Source of the DNA: Leucogyrophana mollusca
Lineage: Eukaryota; Basidiomycota; Agaricomycetes; Boletales
Direction of reading: 5' to 3'
NCBI GenBank assembly: GCA_021014945.1
Contig: MU266593.1
Coordinates: forward strand, 1-35,872
DNA: 35,872 bases
In this document: positions 31,943 through 35,872 of the stretch, in pieces
Layout: every line of letters begins with the position of its first letter
Position numbering within the stretch: the first letter of the stretch is position 1
Notes under the pieces: model-generated
What the model was told of the DNA's origin: nothing
The model's database searches: none
What the model saw: the letters and a program-made list of their open reading frames with translations, nothing else
Made by a program: the position numbers and the translations under genes

Positions 31943-33694
31943 TTACCGGCTATGTACGCCCGGTCCCACCCCACCGCATACCTCAATCTCCCCTCTAGTC
32001 ATTCTCGATTGACCGTGGCTTGAAATGTAAGCTGGACATGACCATTGGCATCGAGGCGTCATTTGCGCGCTGGTCGCTCTCGCGAAGGTCAAATAGGATT
32101 CGAGATGCGAGGATGCTATGGATGACGAGCTGTGGTCTGTATCATGCTCGTCAGCGCTTCCGGTCACAGGGAGGGCCCTGGAAGAAACATACACGTCGAG
32201 CATGTTGCTGCACTGGATCTGAAGATGAGGAATTCATATGTATCCATTACAAGACACTTGGATATGACTCACGGGAAAATGGGCATCAATAATAACATTT
32301 GCCATAGTCACGGCTGGAATTCCAAGTCGGTCACGAAGGCGCTCGAATAACATATGGTTGATCAGAAAGCGACTCACCAATGATGCACATGATATACCCT
32401 ACCGCGCCGCGATATACGGTCGTCACGATTGAACTCGAATAATTCCGGTAGTCGTGGTATTTCATATAAACCATCAAGCACAACAATACTTCCCGACAGC
32501 ATTAGCCAGCAGTTGACAGAGGTCGTTGAGATGAAAACTAACCAAGCTCATACGCTAAGAGGAACGCATACACGAGCGCGCTATTTCTCGATGATGTTGC
32601 CTCGTAGTAACCGGCAGTTTCCGTCGCTGGAAGAAAGGCCACAGTTCAGAGGTCGATTGCGTACCAGTTCCGCGAAAGAGTGCCTCACGTCTCGATACCA
32701 GGATATTTCCGTCCAGATTTGCAGTCAGGGCTCCGGCAATGGTGACCTCAAGGTGCGACTCTTAGAACAACTCGAAGGCGAAGGAAAAAGAAAGAAGCGC
32801 GCACTATACCGTACACAGTCAGACCCACTAGCAATCTCTTGCTGCATTTCCAAAATGCATAAGTCCGAATAATGAGCAATACTACACGAAAGAAGCATGT
32901 CAGATATAGCGGATTGAGGCGCGACTCGTGGTGATAGCAATATTGACCTTCTGCAGCAACAATGCTTAGGAAGTGTAGGACTGTCACACATCTCCATCAG
33001 CGCCGCTTTTCGGATTTCTAACGGGACATACCATTCTCTGCGAGGCCCGTGCTAGTCTGGAAGGCGCTAGTGCGTTAAGCGGTTAACACGAACCAGAAAG
33101 AAGAAAAGGACCCACTTCACTGCTCAGAATAGCTAATTTCAGATCAATAAGATCATGGATGGAAGACGGAGGGCCTCGAACACTTGCCATATGTAGTCAT
33201 CCCAGCCCCAACGAAGGGCAGATATCGCGAAATGGTGAAAGCGATTCGCGTGGTATCCCATTTTCTCCCCCACACCCAGCGAGTCTGTGCAAATTCCCGT
33301 AAATCGGTCAGAGTCCAGCTTCGGGGTTAGAGATTGAGATCACCTCAGACTCGAATGTGATGCAGTAATCGAAGATCTGTAAATGGTTGACTAGGTCAAC
33401 GCTAGATCGGCGCGATGGAGCATCATAATCTCTACCAAGACTGCCAACCCAGCAACTATTGGCAGTCAAATATCAGCAGAGATAGCCGCAGGAGTTGACG
33501 TATACGCACCGTTGAAGTACCGCAAAGTCTAAGGTTGGAGCCATGCATGAGCGAACAATCGATTGAGATGAATGACGCTCGGATGGATGTACCTTTTGCG
33601 TTTGCCACTGAGAAATTGCAGTGAAGCCTATGGCCATGTTCGCAAATTGACGAGACGTTCGAAGCTGCCTCAGCCTATATACTGTTGATGACAT
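31943..33694 (-). CDS. DUF6533 domain multi-pass membrane protein
   Basis: Minus-strand exons resolved: 33593-33694, 33510-33528, 33436-33455, 33344-33376, 33188-33284, 33116-33132, 33032-33056, 32948-32980, then from 32881 downward, and at the 3' side 32543-32626, 32378-32488, 32273-32313, 31943-32218. They spell the DUF6533 pattern: RYFNVAGLAVLIFDYCITFE, WGRKWDTTRIAFTISRYLPF, ENVLHFLSIVAAEG, LLIIRTYAFWKCSKRLLVGL, SALVYAFLLAYEL, LLCLMVYMKYHDYR and TVYRGAVGYIMCII. The family is expanded in Agaricomycetes, has about seven membrane helices and has no known function. The part between about 32810 and 32627 could not be spliced convincingly, so either an intron is misread or the gene carries a lesion there. 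Intron 5 (33187 to 33133) uses a GC donor. Confidence 0.75.
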
Positions 33695-34759
33695 AATTCA
33701 GCTGATCGCAGAAAGCGATTCGTGTGACTGATGACCGCTGGGTTAGTAGCTTCCGGCATTTGGAACAGCAGCATTGTCAGAATAAGTGAGATCGAACAGT
33801 GCACAGACCCGATGATATGATGACAAGCATGATGCATCCCAGGACCGTGTCAAGTTCGAAGTTCGGAACAACACATCAGGCACGACCTCTCGGACCCAAA
33901 TAGACGGTCTAAAAATGAGTCTAAGAGATGGCGTTTTAATTTTATGTTATGGGAAATTGGTCTTCTGATCTAGTGTTGCTGTCGCAGTGAACTCAGTTCG
34001 AGGTAAAATCTGGTAAAATTCGCCTCGCTTCGAAACCACGCCACCTCGTCCTTCTTCGTTATTAGGATTCACCCCGCGGCAACACGAGCCTGGCCCTTCG
34101 GTGTCTGATAGCAAAGATAGATTGATTCCTCCTCCATTTCCTCCAGCAGACCTCTACAGCGCTTCATCGACCCTCTCTACATTTCAATACATGAACTATG
34201 TAGGACCTCCTCGTGTACTAGCACATGTATGTATTTTCACTTTTATAATTGTCCAATCTTCTAAAACACCAAGGTAGTACGAGACTCAGGCTCTCGGTTT
34301 TTTCCGGTATCCATGGCCGGGACTCTGGGTTGCTCTGCGTTCCCAACTTCATCGATGATCTGCCTCCCTTCGCTTTGGAGGATCAGAGCTCCAGCTCCAG
34401 CTTGTTCGCTATAGCTACGACACAGGCCAGGTACACGATGCATCGCGGCGACCTTTATCGGCCAGAATCATCGTTCGTGGCTGACGCTCGTCGCTGATGA
34501 TGTCGATCTCACCATGGGCTCTCTCAAGTAATGACCCAGATTCTGTTTCACGCGGAAAACCTTAGTGCAGAAATCTGCGTACCAGATCCGAACGGTCGTG
34601 TATGGGAGTGGTATCACGCCCGGGATGTTAGGCGTCAATCTGAATTATTTGTGCGTCGGCGCTCGGATTGGGCCCTGGACATTAGGCGTCAAACTTCGAA
34701 CCTCGTTTGTGTGTTCGGATCACATCACTCTTGTTTCGCTGCTCCTGTGATTTAGGTTT

Positions 34760-34870
34760 CCCATGGAGATGTATGTTGCGAGATTTCTTGTCCCAGATTT
34801 CGATTGTTAAATCTGGGGCGTGGACTCACTCAACATTCGCTCATCCATTCATCCATAAGCTTCTGAATCC
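34760..34870 (+). repeat. Hairpin element, partial third copy
   Basis: The leader GTTGCGAGA...GTCCCAGATTT and the following CTGGGG-GTGGACTCA resemble the first hairpin module of copies 1 and 2. The hairpin at 34792-34817 has perfect 9-base arms CCCAGATTT / AAATCTGGG but a different loop. The TATA part and the rest of the element are missing. Confidence 0.55.
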
Positions 34871-35584
34871 ATACGAATATTCCATGGACATATTCATTGC
34901 GCAGGCTGTCACTGATGGCAGTGGACACATTCGCCCCACGCAAGTACGAGGATGTTATTGATCCGTTAGCAGGCCATAGGTCAGACGGAGCCAGACATCA
35001 TGGGCATCGAGATTTTGCGGTTGGTCAAGTGAGTAAGCCCATAGCGGCGAAGACAGTCAAAAATTGGGACGTACTCAAGGGTAGTACGTACTACGCGCTG
35101 AGTCAGGTCTCAGGCCCCGTACATATACGTGGTCTTCCAAAGTGAATCATTGAGATCAAGGATGTTGATTGGGTGTGCTTGGGAGATTGGAATGGAATGA
35201 GAAAAACTGCCCACGTGTCCCGACATGTTCGACAGGGCGAGGCTTCCCGATTGATTCACCTATTGAAGGCGCAGATATGGACAAGGTACACAGAGAATTA
35301 ACCAATATGTCCGCAGACACATCAAAGAGATAAGCCCGAACGACGTTGGCGTAGATTAAAAGTGGCACGATACGACAGAAAGCCCTACCCTAGGAACACA
35401 CTGGATGGGCCACCGGAGAGCAACGGTAACGTTGACGCAGTGATTGATTGGGACGGATGTTGGTTACGATACCTGGGATGCGACCTGTGAAGTACCCGGA
35501 TCTGTGGCAGTTCCAATGTTTCTACCCTCGCTAGTCAAATGGCCCGTGAGCTGTGTCAGAACGACAGTGGGTGACTTCCCGCAA

Positions 35585-35613
35585 GGATTTAGAGACGATA
35601 CGTCTCTAAATCC
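35585..35613. repeat. Perfect 13-bp inverted repeat
   Basis: Arms GGATTTAGAGACG and CGTCTCTAAATCC flank a 3-base ATA centre, 18 bp before the start codon of the secreted-protein frame. Twelve bases of one arm (CGTCTCTAAATC) occur again at 35755-35766 inside that frame. Confidence 0.85.
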
Positions 35614-35630
35614 ACGTCAGAAAAGGCAAT

Positions 35631-35872
35631 ATGCCGAGATGCCAAGTACGTTGGTACCTTGTTGCTCTGACTTTGCTCGCTGTAGATTTTCGTGTTGCTA
35701 CGCATTCCACGCCCATCAATGGAGGGGTAGAAACCCCTCCACAGAACGAATTATCGTCTCTAAATCTCTACCCGACCCTTATGGAGGCTTTATCGACCTA
35801 TTTAGGTGGGCGGAAGGTATGTTTTTCGGCATTCTGTTTCTATTTCTTAGCAACTGTACCTGCTGTATTTTT
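35631..35872 (+). CDS. Start of a probable secreted protein (runs off the window)
   Basis: An ATG at 35631 opens a frame to the window edge. The first exon probably ends at the GTATGT donor at 35817, after LSTYLGGRK. Residues 6-20 are hydrophobic (VRWYLVALTLLAVDF), like a signal peptide, followed by a polar stretch STPINGGVETPPQNELSSLN. Beyond the donor the frame turns into a Cys/Phe-rich stretch typical of translated intron. I do not recognise the family from these ~62 residues. An alternative is that it is an unrelated open frame, since nothing upstream confirms a promoter. Confidence 0.4.
   Translation, partial: MPRCQVRWYLVALTLLAVDFRVATHSTPINGGVETPPQNELSSLNLYPTLMEALSTYLGGRKVCFSAFCFYFLATVPAVF
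35721..35740. repeat. 8-bp inverted repeat in coding frame
   Basis: GGAGGGGT and ACCCCTCC are separated by AGAA, giving a strong GC hairpin within the presumed first exon at 35631. Confidence 0.7.

Larger units (their letters stand above)
33695..35630. other. Intergenic region with repeat traces, no gene recognised
   Basis: It holds a relative of the 19580-19660 sequence at about 33974-34050 and a partial hairpin element near 34.8 kb. Frames such as 34249-34497 and 34897-35145 read smoothly for 80 codons, but I find no family features or convincing splice partners. Confidence 0.45.

Noticed and set aside
32429..32872. 147-codon plus-strand frame
   Set aside because: It is antisense to the DUF6533 gene exons, which carry clear family motifs.

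Overview
The window looks like nuclear DNA of a mushroom-forming basidiomycete (Agaricomycete). Genes are broken by many short introns (about 48-77 nt) with GT...CTGAC/CTAAT...AG signals. Proteins recognised include a DUF6533 membrane protein, a TMEM163-like CDF protein and a secreted berberine-bridge-type FAD oxidase. All gene models were assembled by hand from splice signals, reading frame and family resemblance; no search was run.

Layout. 1-286: tail of an unknown gene. 1801-3848 (+): secreted FAD-linked oxidase, 6 exons. 4407-7448 (+): TFIIIC 90-kDa-type subunit, 14 exons, WD40-like N-terminus and C-terminal zinc ribbon. 9144-10239 (+): TMEM163-like six-TM protein with a cysteine-rich 25-residue tandem-repeat tail. 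10272-19570: a degenerate, roughly threefold segmental duplication. 20599-23961 (+): GDT1/TMEM165-type transporter whose last two introns are swollen with minisatellite-like DNA. 25618-26060 (-): small secreted four-cysteine protein. 28293-29156 (+): HINT-type HIT protein. 30717-31091 (-): unknown compact protein. 31943-33694 (-): DUF6533 membrane protein. 35631 to the edge (+): start of a probable secreted protein.

The notable part is 11264-18558. Each duplicated unit carries, on the minus strand, a small gene encoding a signal peptide (MQLAF...HALP) followed by repeats of the form Y-variable-DES(G/D)VEDS with a Lys-Arg (Kex2-type) site. Three copies (80, about 84 and 68 aa) can each be spliced into one continuous frame ending in a stop. 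The models need several 3-15 nt micro-exons between well-conserved intron-like blocks. This resembles secreted, Kex2-processed repeat-peptide precursors of fungi, including precursors of ribosomally made cyclic peptides, but I cannot tie it to a described family. No UstYa-type (DUF3328) tailoring gene is visible. Whether the neighbouring FAD oxidase or a repeated decayed gene ('A element') is functionally linked is inference only.

Two further dispersed elements stand out. One is a ~0.7 kb unit (16355-17012, 29405-30162, with a partial trace near 34.8 kb) carrying a TATA box and repeated hairpins behind a fixed GCGAGA...TCCCA leader. The other is a shorter ~170 bp repeat (16090-16275, 20135-20300). 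Much of 19.6-20.6, 24-25.6, 26.1-28.3 and 33.7-35.6 kb holds no gene I can support.
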